Of a stretch of 64,000 nt of DNA, positions 55,746 to 64,000 are shown piece by piece (positions within the stretch are counted from its first letter, which is position 1; the number at the start of each line of letters is the position of its first letter). Position numbers and translations under genes: made by a program. Under the pieces are notes generated by a model that was given only the letters and a program-made list of their open reading frames with translations, had not been told where the DNA came from and ran no database searches. The stretch lies in NCBI RefSeq assembly GCF_001578105.1, contig NZ_CP014275.1, positions 310,001 to 374,000 on the forward strand, in the 5' to 3' direction. Source of the DNA: Martelella sp. AD-3. GTDB taxonomy: Bacteria > Pseudomonadota > Alphaproteobacteria > Rhizobiales > Rhizobiaceae.

Positions 55746-56465
55746 ATGTCAGCCTATCTCAACACACTCGTTTTCGGCATCTATCCTTATATCGCGCTCA
55801 CCGTGCTGATCTTGGGAACCGTCATCCGTTATGACCGAGAACCCTATTCCTGGCGCTCGGGCTCGTCGCAACTGCTGCGGCGCAAACAGCTCATCTGGGG
55901 CTCCGTGCTGTTTCACCTCGGCGTTCTGGTCATCTTCGCCGGCCACGTCGTCGGGCTGTTGACGCCGATCTGGGTCTTCGACGCGCTCGGCATCAGTCAC
56001 GGCGCCAAGCAGATACTGGCCGTCGTCGCCGGCGGCATTGCCGGGGTTTTCGGCATCGTCGGCGCGACCCTGCTGGTTCATCGTCGACTGTTCGATGCGC
56101 GGGTGCGCGCCGCCTCGACCTTCAGCGATACGATGATCATCATCCTCCTCTGGCTGCAGCTTCTGCTCGGCCTCGGCACGATTCCCGTATCGCTGCATCA
56201 TCTCGATGGTCATGAAATGGTGAAATTCATGAGCTGGGCGCAGGGCATCTTCACCTTCAACTTCGCCGCCTCGTCCTACGTGGCCGACGCCGCCTGGATC
56301 TTCAAGGCGCATATTTTCCTGGGCCTCACCATCCTGCTCGTCTTCCCCTTCACGCGGCTGGTGCACATGCTGAGCGTTCCGGTGCGCTACATCTGGCGGC
56401 CGGGCTATCAGGTTGCCCGGCAGAAGGGCGACGGGTCGCGCATCAACGGCAAACCGGCGGAGTAA
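55746..56465 (+). CDS. narI: Respiratory nitrate reductase gamma subunit
   Basis: 239-aa five-helix cytochrome b subunit that oxidises quinol. His ligands for the two b haems are in LFHLGVLVIFAGHVVGLL and further on in FKAHIFLGLTILLVFPFTRLVHMLSVP. ATG 55746 is the family start (MSAYLNTLVFGIYPYIALTVLILG); a frame opening at 55638 is only overlap with narJ. The parvulin gene begins 6 bp after its stop. Confidence 0.96.
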   Translation: MSAYLNTLVFGIYPYIALTVLILGTVIRYDREPYSWRSGSSQLLRRKQLIWGSVLFHLGVLVIFAGHVVGLLTPIWVFDALGISHGAKQILAVVAGGIAGVFGIVGATLLVHRRLFDARVRAASTFSDTMIIILLWLQLLLGLGTIPVSLHHLDGHEMVKFMSWAQGIFTFNFAASSYVADAAWIFKAHIFLGLTILLVFPFTRLVHMLSVPVRYIWRPGYQVARQKGDGSRINGKPAE

Positions 56466-56471
56466 CGCGAA

Positions 56472-57377
56472 ATGGTCAATCTTTTCACACCGCAACAGCC
56501 CAAAACCACCGGTGCCGGCCCCGAACCCGGCAGCGGCTACCAGGCCGTCGACACGAAAATCCCGCCCAAGGCGCGAGCGGTGTTTTCCGAAATCTCGGTC
56601 AACGGTGTCACGATTGCCGAAAGCGCCATCCTCGCCGAGGCCCAGAACCACCCGGCCGACAATCCCGGCGCGGCGCTTCGGGCCGCCGCCGAAGCGCTCG
56701 TCATTCGTGAGTTGCTGCTGCAGAAGGCCGCGGAAGAACAGGTGACCGGCACGCCGGAGACGACCGCCGACGGCAGGACCGAGACCGCCGAGGATGCTGC
56801 AATCCGGGCGCTAATCGAGATGGCGGTCGACGCGCCCTCGGCCGATGATGCCGAATGCCGCCGGTTTTATGAAAACAACCGGAGCCGCTTCCGCTCCGAA
56901 CCGATCTTCGAGGCGAGCCATATCCTGCTTGCCGCAAACCCGGCCGACGAGGCCGCCCGGCGGCAGGCGCGCGCCGAAGCGGAGCAGATGATTGCGGAGC
57001 TTGAGGCCGGCGCCGTTCGCTTCAGTGAGCTGGCGCGGGCGCGTTCGGCCTGTCCGTCGGCGCAACAGGGCGGCAATCTCGGCCAGCTTTCGCCGGGCAG
57101 TACCGTGCCGGAATTCGAGGCAGTGCTGATGCGGCTGCCGGAAGGCGAGGTGGTCGGTTCGCCGGTTGAAACCCGCTATGGCTTTCATATCATCCGCATG
57201 GATCGCCGGATCGAGGGAGAGCAATTGCCGTTCGATGTGGTCAGACCGCGCATCGCCGCCTGGCTGGAGGCTGCTTCCTGGTCGAAGGCTGTTCAGCAGT
57301 TCATCGCCGTTATGGCGGCGGACGCGACCATCGAAGGTATCGAGATCACCGGCGCCGATGGGCCGCTGGTGCAGTGA
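56472..57377 (+). CDS. PpiC-type peptidyl-prolyl isomerase in the nar operon
   Basis: 301-aa protein. The parvulin rotamase domain spans about residues 140-240: FEASHILLAANPADEAARR, then FSELARARSACPSAQQGGNLGQL and YGFHIIRMDRR. The N-terminal 130 residues resemble the SurA/NifM helical chaperone region. No signal peptide is visible, so it should work in the cytoplasm. It sits between narI and the DUF2478 gene; such parvulins are often found in nar operons and probably help fold NarG/H. Confidence 0.9.
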   Translation: MVNLFTPQQPKTTGAGPEPGSGYQAVDTKIPPKARAVFSEISVNGVTIAESAILAEAQNHPADNPGAALRAAAEALVIRELLLQKAAEEQVTGTPETTADGRTETAEDAAIRALIEMAVDAPSADDAECRRFYENNRSRFRSEPIFEASHILLAANPADEAARRQARAEAEQMIAELEAGAVRFSELARARSACPSAQQGGNLGQLSPGSTVPEFEAVLMRLPEGEVVGSPVETRYGFHIIRMDRRIEGEQLPFDVVRPRIAAWLEAASWSKAVQQFIAVMAADATIEGIEITGADGPLVQ

Positions 57378-57387
57378 GGAACAAAGG

Positions 57388-57954
57388 ATGGCCGACACTC
57401 CAGAGCTCCCCGCCGATCCGCGCAACTTACTCGCCTTCATCCCGTTTCTGCAGGATGACGCCGTCGATCGCCTGCTGGAGACCGCCGCACGGCGGCTTAT
57501 TGTGCAAGGCCGCCGGGTCGAAGGCCTGATCCAGCATGCCGTCACGGTTGGGGACCAGTGTTGCGGCGCGGTCGACCTGAAGGACATCGCCACCGGGAAA
57601 CGCTGGCAGATCATGCAGGCGCTTGGCAGGAATGCGCGCGGTTGCCGATTGGACTTCAACGTGCTGTCGGAGGTTTCCGTCTTCACCGAGGGGCGGATCC
57701 AGACCCGGCCGGACATCATCATCCTCAACCGTTTCGGCAAGGCCGAGGCTGAGGGCTGCGGGCTGCGCTCGGTCTTCGAAGCCGCGTTCCTGGCCGGCGT
57801 TCCGGTGTTGACCACAGTGAAGGAAACCTATCTCGATTTCTGGCGTGACTTTGCCGGTGATCTGTCGCAGCCCCTGCCTGCAAGGGTCGATGCGATCGTC
57901 GCATGGTGCCTTGCAGCCGGCCCGAAAGCGGAAAGAGACGATCATGCGGCATGA
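57388..57954 (+). CDS. DUF2478-family protein in the nar/moa run
   Basis: 188-aa protein resembling DUF2478, a P-loop-like family seen near molybdenum and nitrogen genes. Motifs include VEGLIQHAVTVGDQCCGAVDLKDIATGKRWQIMQALGR, GCRLDFNVLSEVSV and PDIIILNRFGKAEAEGCGLRSVFEAAFLAGVPVLTTVKE. The start of the usual P-loop is degenerate or absent. ATG 57388 has GAGGA nearby. Its stop overlaps moaA by 11 nt. The role is unknown; a part in molybdate or cofactor handling is inferred from place. Confidence 0.78.
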   Translation: MADTPELPADPRNLLAFIPFLQDDAVDRLLETAARRLIVQGRRVEGLIQHAVTVGDQCCGAVDLKDIATGKRWQIMQALGRNARGCRLDFNVLSEVSVFTEGRIQTRPDIIILNRFGKAEAEGCGLRSVFEAAFLAGVPVLTTVKETYLDFWRDFAGDLSQPLPARVDAIVAWCLAAGPKAERDDHAA

Positions 57955-58972
57955 ACGCGCGATAACACAGTCAGCGCCGCGCCCGCTGGTCGACAGTTTC
58001 GGCCGCACCGCAACCTATCTCCGGCTTTCGGTGACGGATCGCTGCGACCTACGCTGCACCTATTGCATGTCCGAGAACATGACGTTTCTGCCACGGCGTG
58101 AAATCCTCGATCTTGAGGAGTTCCACCGGCTTTCCCGCATCTTCATGGCGCGCGGCGTGCGCAAGATCAGGATCACCGGCGGCGAGCCGCTGGTGCGCAA
58201 GAACATCATGGCGCTGTTCGCCATGCTCGGCGCTGATCTGAAGCGCGGCATGCTCGACGAGCTGACGCTGACGACCAATGGCACGCTGCTGGATCGCTAC
58301 GCGGAAGCGCTGTTTGCCCATGGCGTGCGCCGGGTGAATGTCTCGCTCGATACGCTCGATCCGCGGCGTTATCGCGCGATCACCCGGTGGGGGCGGATCG
58401 AACGGGTCTTTGCCGGCCTGGAGGCGGCGCAGGCGGCGGGCCTCAGGGTCAAGATCAACGCAGTCGCCATGCGCGGCGCCTTCGAGCAGGAAGTGGACGA
58501 GCTGATCCGCTTTGCCCATGAACGCGGAATGGACCTGACGCTGATCGAGGAAATGCCGCTCGGCGAGGGTCAGCATGATCGCCGGGAGAGCTTTCTGTCG
58601 CTCTCGAAGCTGCGCAACACGCTTTCAAAACGTTGGACCCTTCAGCCGCTCGCCTTGAAAAGCGGTGGTCCAGCGCGTTATATGCGGGTCGCGGAAACCG
58701 GCGGCGTTCTGGGGTTCATCACGCCGCTTTCGTGCGGTTTCTGCGCCGCGTGCAACCGTCTGCGCGTCAGCGCCACCGGCGATCTTTACACCTGCATGGG
58801 CGATGAAGGCCGGGTCGGCCTCAGGGAGACGTTGCGGGCGAGCGAGGATGACGCGCCGGTCGATGCGCTGATCTCGCGCGCGGTGGCGATGAAGCCCGAG
58901 GGACATGCATTTTCAATTACGAATACCCGAGTTGAGGGCATCGGGCGGACGATGTCCGTGCTTGGAGGCTAA
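57944..58972 (+). CDS. moaA: GTP 3',8-cyclase MoaA
   Basis: 342-aa radical-SAM enzyme making 3',8-cH2GTP, the first step of molybdopterin synthesis. The SAM cluster motif is CDLRCTYC, GGEPL follows, and the second cluster is CGFCAACNRLRVSATGDLYTC. It ends with the double Gly (SVLGG) needed in MoaA. ATG 57944 overlaps the DUF2478 gene. A second moaA elsewhere in the genome is likely, this one serving nitrate reductase. Confidence 0.96.
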   Translation: MRHERAITQSAPRPLVDSFGRTATYLRLSVTDRCDLRCTYCMSENMTFLPRREILDLEEFHRLSRIFMARGVRKIRITGGEPLVRKNIMALFAMLGADLKRGMLDELTLTTNGTLLDRYAEALFAHGVRRVNVSLDTLDPRRYRAITRWGRIERVFAGLEAAQAAGLRVKINAVAMRGAFEQEVDELIRFAHERGMDLTLIEEMPLGEGQHDRRESFLSLSKLRNTLSKRWTLQPLALKSGGPARYMRVAETGGVLGFITPLSCGFCAACNRLRVSATGDLYTCMGDEGRVGLRETLRASEDDAPVDALISRAVAMKPEGHAFSITNTRVEGIGRTMSVLGG

Positions 58973-58973
58973 A

Positions 58974-59495
58974 ATGCTGATCGTTGCACTGACCATTTCC
59001 GATCGCGCCAGCCGGGGCGAATATGAAGATCAAAGCGGCGCCATGATCGAGACCTGGCTGGCGGAAACCATCAACTCGCCCTATGCCCTGAACCGCGTCA
59101 TCATCCCGGACGGGGTGGCTTCCGTGCGGGAAGCGCTGGCGGAGCTGTGCGACAATGTTCGCGCCGACCTGATCCTGACCACCGGCGGCACGGGCCCTGC
59201 GCCCCGCGACGAGACGCCGGAGGCGATGCATACGATAATGGAAAAGGAATTGCCGGGCTTTGGCGAACTCATGCGGCGCATCAGCCTGGAACAGGCGCCG
59301 ACCGCCATCCTTTCGCGCCAGACTGCCGGCGTTCGGGGAAAAAGCCTGATCGTCAATCTGCCGGGCCGACCGGCGTCGATAAGGCTTTGCCTCGATGCGG
59401 TTTTCCCGGCGATCCCCTATTGCCTCGACCTGATCGGGGCAGGTCGGATCGAGACGGACCCGGCGCGGATCAAGGCCCACCGGCCGCCGGGCTGA
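58974..59495 (+). CDS. mogA: Molybdopterin adenylyltransferase (MogA/MoaB family)
   Basis: 173-aa MoCF-fold protein that adenylylates molybdopterin before molybdenum insertion. Family motifs: LIVALTISDRASRGEYEDQSG, DLILTTGGTGPAPRDETPEA and LIVNLPGRPASIRLCLDAV. It starts 1 bp after the moaA stop. MogA and MoaB are hard to tell apart by eye; MogA is the more likely name. Confidence 0.93.
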   Translation: MLIVALTISDRASRGEYEDQSGAMIETWLAETINSPYALNRVIIPDGVASVREALAELCDNVRADLILTTGGTGPAPRDETPEAMHTIMEKELPGFGELMRRISLEQAPTAILSRQTAGVRGKSLIVNLPGRPASIRLCLDAVFPAIPYCLDLIGAGRIETDPARIKAHRPPG

Positions 59496-59529
59496 AGTCG
59501 GTCGCGGTTCTCAAGAAGGAGTTTCAGGC

Positions 59530-60033
59530 ATGAGAGGACGTCCCGCGCCGGAACGCACGGTGATCATCGACGGCAAGCCGCTTCCGGAGGTTCTGGACGA
59601 GGCGATGATCCGCGACGTGGTGCATGGCTTTTACGACCGGATCCGCGAAGACCCGCTGCTCGGGCCGGTCTTCGACAGCCGGATCGCCGCTGATGACTGG
59701 CCGCGCCATCTTCAGCGCATGTGCGACTTCTGGTCGGCGACGCTGTTGCGCACGGCGCGCTATCAGGGCCGCCCGCTGCCGCCGCATCTGGCCATCCCCG
59801 AGATTGAGGAGCGGCATTTCCGCCGCTGGCTGCAACTCTTTGCCGAAACCGTTGACGCGATCTGCCCGAAGGAGGTGGCTTCGCTGTTTCTAGACAGGGC
59901 CATGCGCATTGCCCATTCCTTCCGCCTCGCCATCGGCTTTCATCGCGGCGAGGATACGGCGGGACTATGCCCGATCGGTCATGCCGACCTTGCCCGGACG
60001 GCGGATCGGGCGGCAGACGGAGAGGGACCATGA
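59530..60033 (+). CDS. Group III truncated haemoglobin
   Basis: 167-aa 2-on-2 globin of group III: IRDVVHGFYDRIREDPLLGPVFDSRI, then HLQRMCDFWSATLLRTARYQGRPLPPH and FRRWLQLFAETVDAI. The conserved Trp in DFW and a proximal-His candidate in the PPHLAIPEI region are present. Probable haem protein in the cytoplasm, maybe for NO or peroxide chemistry arising in nitrate respiration. It follows mogA by 34 bp, and its stop overlaps the next gene. Confidence 0.9.
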   Translation: MRGRPAPERTVIIDGKPLPEVLDEAMIRDVVHGFYDRIREDPLLGPVFDSRIAADDWPRHLQRMCDFWSATLLRTARYQGRPLPPHLAIPEIEERHFRRWLQLFAETVDAICPKEVASLFLDRAMRIAHSFRLAIGFHRGEDTAGLCPIGHADLARTADRAADGEGP

Positions 60034-60320
60034 GCGCTCAGGAAACCGGGACCTTCATCGAACGCAATGCGGAAGGCCAGTTCGAAATCGGCGCGGAGCG
60101 GCTCGCTCGCCGCTTCGGCCTCGGCGTCGATGATCTGCGCGCGATGACGGCGCGCGGGCAGGTGCGGTCTTCGGTTGAACGCGGCGACGGCGCGGATACG
60201 GGGCGCTGGCGTCTCTCTTTCCGCATCGGCAATCGCCGCTGGCGGCTGACCTTGTGCGAGGATGGCATGATCGAGGACGACGAATTCAGCATCGTCACCT
60301 CCGGCGGACGTTCGCTCTGA
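60030..60320 (+). CDS. Small DUF6522-like protein coupled to the truncated haemoglobin
   Basis: 96-aa protein: FEIGAERLARRFGLGVDDLRAMTARGQVRSSVERGDGADTGRWRLSFRIGNRRWRLTLCEDGMIEDDEFSI. This looks like the DUF6522 group, found with denitrification genes in Hyphomicrobiales; the family name is from memory and should be confirmed. ATG overlaps the globin stop as ATGA. It is the last gene of the nar run. No function is known. Confidence 0.75.
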   Translation: MSAQETGTFIERNAEGQFEIGAERLARRFGLGVDDLRAMTARGQVRSSVERGDGADTGRWRLSFRIGNRRWRLTLCEDGMIEDDEFSIVTSGGRSL

Positions 60321-60323
60321 GCG

Positions 60324-60851
60324 CTATTGCGAACGGCCGGTTTTCTTGTGGGAGGGCTGTCCGTCGGCATCGGGATCTGCCGGCTCGCCGCTGTCGTCGC
60401 GGCTTTCCGTTCCCAGCCAGGCCGGGTCCAGTTCGTGCAGAAAGCAGGGCGGTGACGACACCTCCACTGCGCCTTCGTCCCACCGATACGCCTCGGCGTG
60501 CTGGCCGCTCCCTTCCGCGATGACGGCCGCGAGGACCCGCGCATGATTGATGCATTCGTCGCGGGCGGCATAGAGCAAGGTCACGGTGTGTTTCTCGTTC
60601 CTTGCGCAAAGTTCATCAAGCGCGGCATTCTCCGCAAGCTCCGCGCGATAGCGCCGTTGAAAATCCTCCCACCGGTCTTTTCTGTGCGCGAACCATTTGC
60701 GCAATTCGCCTGAGGGTGCGACCTCCTTGGCCCAGAGGTCGATGCGGGCCTTGTCCTTCGCAAGGCCGCGCGGCCAGAGCCGGTCGACGAGAACGCGCAG
60801 GCCGTCCGTCTTGTCGGGTTCGTCATAGACCCGTTTGATCTTCACCGGCAT
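60324..60851 (-). CDS. DUF488-family protein (YeaO-like)
   Basis: 175-aa cytosolic protein: VKIKRVYDEPDKTDGLRVLVDRLWPRGLAKDKARIDLWAKEVAPSGELRKWFAHRKDRWEDFQRRYRAEL is the DUF488 pattern, followed by VTLLYAARDECINHARVL. The family is uncharacterised. ATG 60851 is the family start; a frame to 60890 adds 13 residues. An extra acidic and basic tail of about 50 residues follows the usual end. It converges on the nar run, 3 bp away. Confidence 0.87.
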   Translation of the reverse strand: MPVKIKRVYDEPDKTDGLRVLVDRLWPRGLAKDKARIDLWAKEVAPSGELRKWFAHRKDRWEDFQRRYRAELAENAALDELCARNEKHTVTLLYAARDECINHARVLAAVIAEGSGQHAEAYRWDEGAVEVSSPPCFLHELDPAWLGTESRDDSGEPADPDADGQPSHKKTGRSQ

Positions 60852-61145
60852 CGTGCTGTCTTCCTCCCTTGTGATGCCCCGAAACTGCAAATCAGCGGTC
60901 GGGCTTGAAAGTCGCCGCGTGTCGGACTATCGTTGAAACATCAATGTCCAATGGCGGGCATTCCATCGCAAAGCTGCGGATCTGAGAACCGTTTCCTTCA
61001 AGGGAGCGCTTCGAATGATGCCGCGGCTTTTTTGTTTTCATTTTAGACAGCGAGGAAAGCCGATGCCACCCCGGCATGTGATCCATTCTGCGCGTCATCT
61101 CCGGTTCCCGTCAATCGTCAGCCCTTCTCAAGGCGGGGGACGGCG

Positions 61146-64000
61146 ATGGGTGTAGAGACCGTCAAAAGCGTCTGTCCCTATTGCGGCGTCGGCTGCGGCG
61201 TGGTGCTTGATGTCGAGGACGGGCGGATTGTCCGACTTTCCGGCGACAGGGAGCATCCGGCCAATCGCGGGCGGCTCTGCACCAAGGGCAAGACCGCGCA
61301 TGAGGCGATCGCGTCGGCGGGACGTCTCGAAACCGCGATGGTCCGGCGGGAGGCGGATGTTGTGCCCGCAACCGCGTCTATCGAGTCCGCCATCACCGAG
61401 ACGGCGAAGCGCTTGCGCGCCATTGCCGACCGCCACGGCCCTGACGCCATTGCGCTCTATGTCTCCGGCCAGATGTCGATGGAGGCGCAATATCTCGCCA
61501 ACAAGCTCGCCAAGGGTTTCTTGCGCACACGCCATATCGAATCCAATTCCAGGCTGTGCATGGCCAGCGCCGGCTCCGGCTACAAGCTGTCGCTCGGCGC
61601 GGACGCGCCGCCGGGGTCCTATGACGATATCGAGAGGGCCGATCTGTTCCTCGTGATCGGCTCGAACATGGCCGATTGCCATCCGATCCTGTTTCTGCGG
61701 ATGATGGACCGGGTGAGAGAAGGCGCGAAGCTGGTGGTTGTCGATCCGCGCCGTACCGCCACGGCCGAGAAAGCCGATCTGCACCTCGCGCCGCAACCCG
61801 GAACCGACCTCGCTCTGCTGAACGGGCTTCTGCATCTGATTGTCGAAGCGGGCGGTATCGATCAGGCCTTTATCGAGGCCAATACGGAGGGCTGGGCCGA
61901 AATGCCGGCCTTTCTCGCCGACTATCCGCCGGAGCGAGTCGCGGCGATCACCGGTCTCAAGGTCGAGGACATCAGGGCCGCTGCCGATATGGTGCTTGCC
62001 GCCGGCGAATTCATGACGTTCTGGACCATGGGGCTCAATCAGTCGGTGCAGGGCACGTTCAACACCAATGCGATCTGCAACCTGCATCTGGCCACGGGTA
62101 AGATCTGTCACCCCGGCAGTGGTCCCTTCTCGCTGACCGGCCAGCCGAATGCCATGGGCGGGCGTGAGATGGGCTATATGGGCCCCGGCCTGCCGGGGCA
62201 GCGTTCGGCGCTGGTGGAGGTTGACCGGCGCTATTGCGAAGAGCAGTGGGGGCTTGAGCCCGGAACGATCCGCGCCGAGGAAGGCACCGGCACCATCGCC
62301 ATGTTCGAGGCGATGGCGGCGGGCGCGATCAGGGCCGCCTGGATCATCTGCACCAATCCGGTGGCAAGCGTCGCCAACCGCAAGACGGTGACGGCGGCTC
62401 TCGAACGCGCCGAATTCGTGGTGGTCCAGGATGCCTATGCCGAAACCGAAACCACGCCCTATGCCGATATCCTTCTGCCGGCGGCAGTCTCCTTTGAGGC
62501 CGATGGCGTCATGGTCAACTCCGAGCGCAACATGGCGCTGACGGCCGCCGCCGCGAAGGCGCCGGGCGAGGCCCTGCCTGATTGGCAGATCATTGCGAAA
62601 GTCGCCTGTGCCATGGGCTATGAGAAGGCCTTCAGCTATGAGAGTGCCGAAGAGGTGTTCAAGGAAATCCGGCGGTTTTCCAATCCCGCGACCGGCTACG
62701 ATATTTCCGGCGTCACGCATGAACGACTGCGGGAAGGCAGCATCCAGTGGCCGGCATCCGAGGCTGGGCAAGCCACGACGCGCAACCCGATTCGCTACCG
62801 CGCGCCTGACGGAGGGGTGAAATTCGCCACCGAAAGCGGCCGGGCGAAGTTCTGGCCGCGGCCGCATGCCGGTCCGCGCGAAATGCCGGATGGCGATTAC
62901 CCGTTCATTCTCAACACCGGCCGGCTGCAACACCAGTGGCACACGATGACCAAGACCGGCAAGGTCGCCCGGCTGAACAAGCTCAACGCCGCGCCGTTCG
63001 TCGAGATCAATCCGGCCGATGCTGCGGCGCTCGGGATCGGCGATAATGACCGGGTGTCCGTCACCTCGCGCCATGGCAGCGCGATACTGCCTGCCATCGT
63101 CACCGATCGGGTTTCCCCGGGCGCGCTGTTTGCGCCGTTTCACTGGAACGATGTGTTCGGTGATGATCTGGCGGTGAATGCAGTGACCGGCAATGCCGTC
63201 GATCCGATATCGCTCCAGCCGGAGTTCAAGGTGACGGCGGTGGCGCTCGCCCGCGTGGCGGCGGCAGAGGCCGATGCGCCGGAGGTTGCGCGGGGCAGGG
63301 TCGAGTCCGTGCCGGTGTTGGCGGAAGGTAAGGACGCGCAGCCGGACGCGGACCCGTCAAAGCCCGCTGTCTCCGTATTCTTTGCCTCGCAGACCGGAAC
63401 GGCGGAAATGGCGGCCGCCGATCTTTGCGACGCGCTTGGCGCGGCGGGGTACCGCGCGGCGTTGCGTTCGCTTGACGCGGTTTCCCCGGATGACCTTGCG
63501 ACAAAGGGCCCTGTACTCTTCATCGTCAGCACCTTCGGCGATGGCGATCCGCCCGATCATGCGGCCGATTTCTGGGCGGCGCTCTTGCGCGAGGATGCGT
63601 CGCGACTGGAGGGCCTCAGCTACGCCGTGGTGGCGATGGGCGACAGTTCCTATGATCAGTTCTGCGGATTCGGCAGGAAGCTTGATGCCCGGCTCGAGGC
63701 GCTCGGCGGCGCGCGGCTGGCGACCTGCCGCACGCTGGATGCGGGCGAGGAGGGGGACGCGGTTTCAGCGGCGATGGCCGCTCTTTCGGGGCGTTCGAAT
63801 GGCGCGGCGGCCTCGGCTGAAACCGCCGTCCGATCCAATGGGCGCAAACCGCCGCAAACCGTTGCGGCCAGGCTCAGCGTCAACCGGCTTCTGAGCGGTT
63901 CCGGCAGCGCCAAGGAGGTGCGCCAGTTCGGCTTCCGGGTCGATGGCGCGGCGGATTACGAGGCGGGCGATGCGCTTTCCATCATGCCGCGCAACTGCCC
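61146..64000 (+). CDS. Fused assimilatory nitrate reductase/flavoprotein reductase (partial)
   Basis: Open from ATG 61146 to the window end (951 codons), so the 3' end is missing. The N-terminal 700 residues are a NasA/NapA-type molybdoenzyme: [4Fe-4S] Cys10, Cys13, Cys17 and Cys45 ([18 protein letters not shown]), Mo-ligand Cys138 ([10 protein letters not shown]), [15 protein letters not shown], and a C-terminal molydop_binding domain ([14 protein letters not shown]). From about residue 740 a flavodoxin-like FMN domain begins ([46 protein letters not shown]), then the start of a CysJ-like FAD domain. It would reduce nitrate in the cytosol using its own NADPH-reductase half. Confidence 0.93.
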   Translation, partial: MGVETVKSVCPYCGVGCGVVLDVEDGRIVRLSGDREHPANRGRLCTKGKTAHEAIASAGRLETAMVRREADVVPATASIESAITETAKRLRAIADRHGPDAIALYVSGQMSMEAQYLANKLAKGFLRTRHIESNSRLCMASAGSGYKLSLGADAPPGSYDDIERADLFLVIGSNMADCHPILFLRMMDRVREGAKLVVVDPRRTATAEKADLHLAPQPGTDLALLNGLLHLIVEAGGIDQAFIEANTEGWAEMPAFLADYPPERVAAITGLKVEDIRAAADMVLAAGEFMTFWTMGLNQSVQGTFNTNAICNLHLATGKICHPGSGPFSLTGQPNAMGGREMGYMGPGLPGQRSALVEVDRRYCEEQWGLEPGTIRAEEGTGTIAMFEAMAAGAIRAAWIICTNPVASVANRKTVTAALERAEFVVVQDAYAETETTPYADILLPAAVSFEADGVMVNSERNMALTAAAAKAPGEALPDWQIIAKVACAMGYEKAFSYESAEEVFKEIRRFSNPATGYDISGVTHERLREGSIQWPASEAGQATTRNPIRYRAPDGGVKFATESGRAKFWPRPHAGPREMPDGDYPFILNTGRLQHQWHTMTKTGKVARLNKLNAAPFVEINPADAAALGIGDNDRVSVTSRHGSAILPAIVTDRVSPGALFAPFHWNDVFGDDLAVNAVTGNAVDPISLQPEFKVTAVALARVAAAEADAPEVARGRVESVPVLAEGKDAQPDADPSKPAVSVFFASQTGTAEMAAADLCDALGAAGYRAALRSLDAVSPDDLATKGPVLFIVSTFGDGDPPDHAADFWAALLREDASRLEGLSYAVVAMGDSSYDQFCGFGRKLDARLEALGGARLATCRTLDAGEEGDAVSAAMAALSGRSNGAAASAETAVRSNGRKPPQTVAARLSVNRLLSGSGSAKEVRQFGFRVDGAADYEAGDALSIMPRNC

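Noticed and set aside
60892..61098. 68-codon minus-strand frame upstream of the fused nitrate reductase
   Set aside because: No ribosome site or recognisable domain, and it lies in a likely promoter region.
61128..63143. Antisense frame of 671 codons opposite the fused nitrate reductase
   Set aside because: The plus-strand frame has clear Fe-S and Mo motifs through the whole stretch, so this is a shadow.
1..64000. CRISPR arrays or known defence operons
   Set aside because: No evenly spaced direct repeats of 24-40 bp with unique spacers were seen, and no Cas, restriction-modification, CBASS or toxin-antitoxin motif was found in the proteins.

Overview
The window looks like chromosomal DNA from a GC-rich alphaproteobacterium of the Hyphomicrobiales (Rhizobium/Brucella relatives). 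This rests on the gene order dnaJ-like/cobS/cobT next to bolA, the divergent narR-like/narK arrangement and the protein families seen. I cannot name a genus from sequence alone.

Left chromosomal part (1-20,226): a mannitol-dehydrogenase-family oxidoreductase; a cytoplasmic-type alpha-amylase; a VOC-family protein divergent from a TetR regulator with a perfect palindromic operator between them; the aerobic cobaltochelatase genes cobS and cobT with a J-domain protein and a phytase-like esterase; bolA; a CorC/HlyC-type membrane protein with aroB and aroK; xerD and accA; an L,D-transpeptidase lipoprotein overlapping a TusA-like protein; a G3E GTPase behind a D,D-carboxypeptidase; an M20 amidohydrolase; and tRNA-Arg(CCT).

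Integrated island (20,178-45,841): a 54-bp direct repeat of the 3' half of tRNA-Arg brackets about 25.6 kb. Just inside both ends lie GGTAAGC-type repeats with an 11-bp period, as expected of integrase arm sites. The left end carries an AlpA-like regulator, a split primase/helicase pair and an unknown 364-aa protein. The right end carries a truncated, frameshifted tyrosine integrase. The cargo includes an aldehyde dehydrogenase, an MBL-like protein, a stress protein of the PNPOx family, a secreted serine hydrolase, a large autotransporter with a homogenised internal repeat, a GFA-family protein, an IS256-type element broken by an in-frame palindromic insertion, and an AraC-controlled secreted sulfatase/HAD/octaheme-cytochrome cluster. 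MFS, IS481 and O-antigen-ligase remnants show repeated earlier insertions. The island looks stranded.

Right chromosomal part (46,103-64,000): a nitrate respiration supercluster. A CRP/FNR-family regulator without an iron-sulphur cysteine cluster (NarR-like) is divergent from a fused NarK1-NarK2 transporter, with the dyad TTGAC-N4-GTCAA between them. narGHJI, a parvulin, a DUF2478 protein, moaA, mogA, a group III truncated haemoglobin and a small DUF6522-like protein follow in one tightly packed run. This run combines nitrate uptake, membrane nitrate reductase, its chaperones, molybdenum-cofactor synthesis and a haem protein that may handle NO. A DUF488 protein is on the other strand. The window ends inside a fused assimilatory nitrate reductase/flavoprotein reductase gene.
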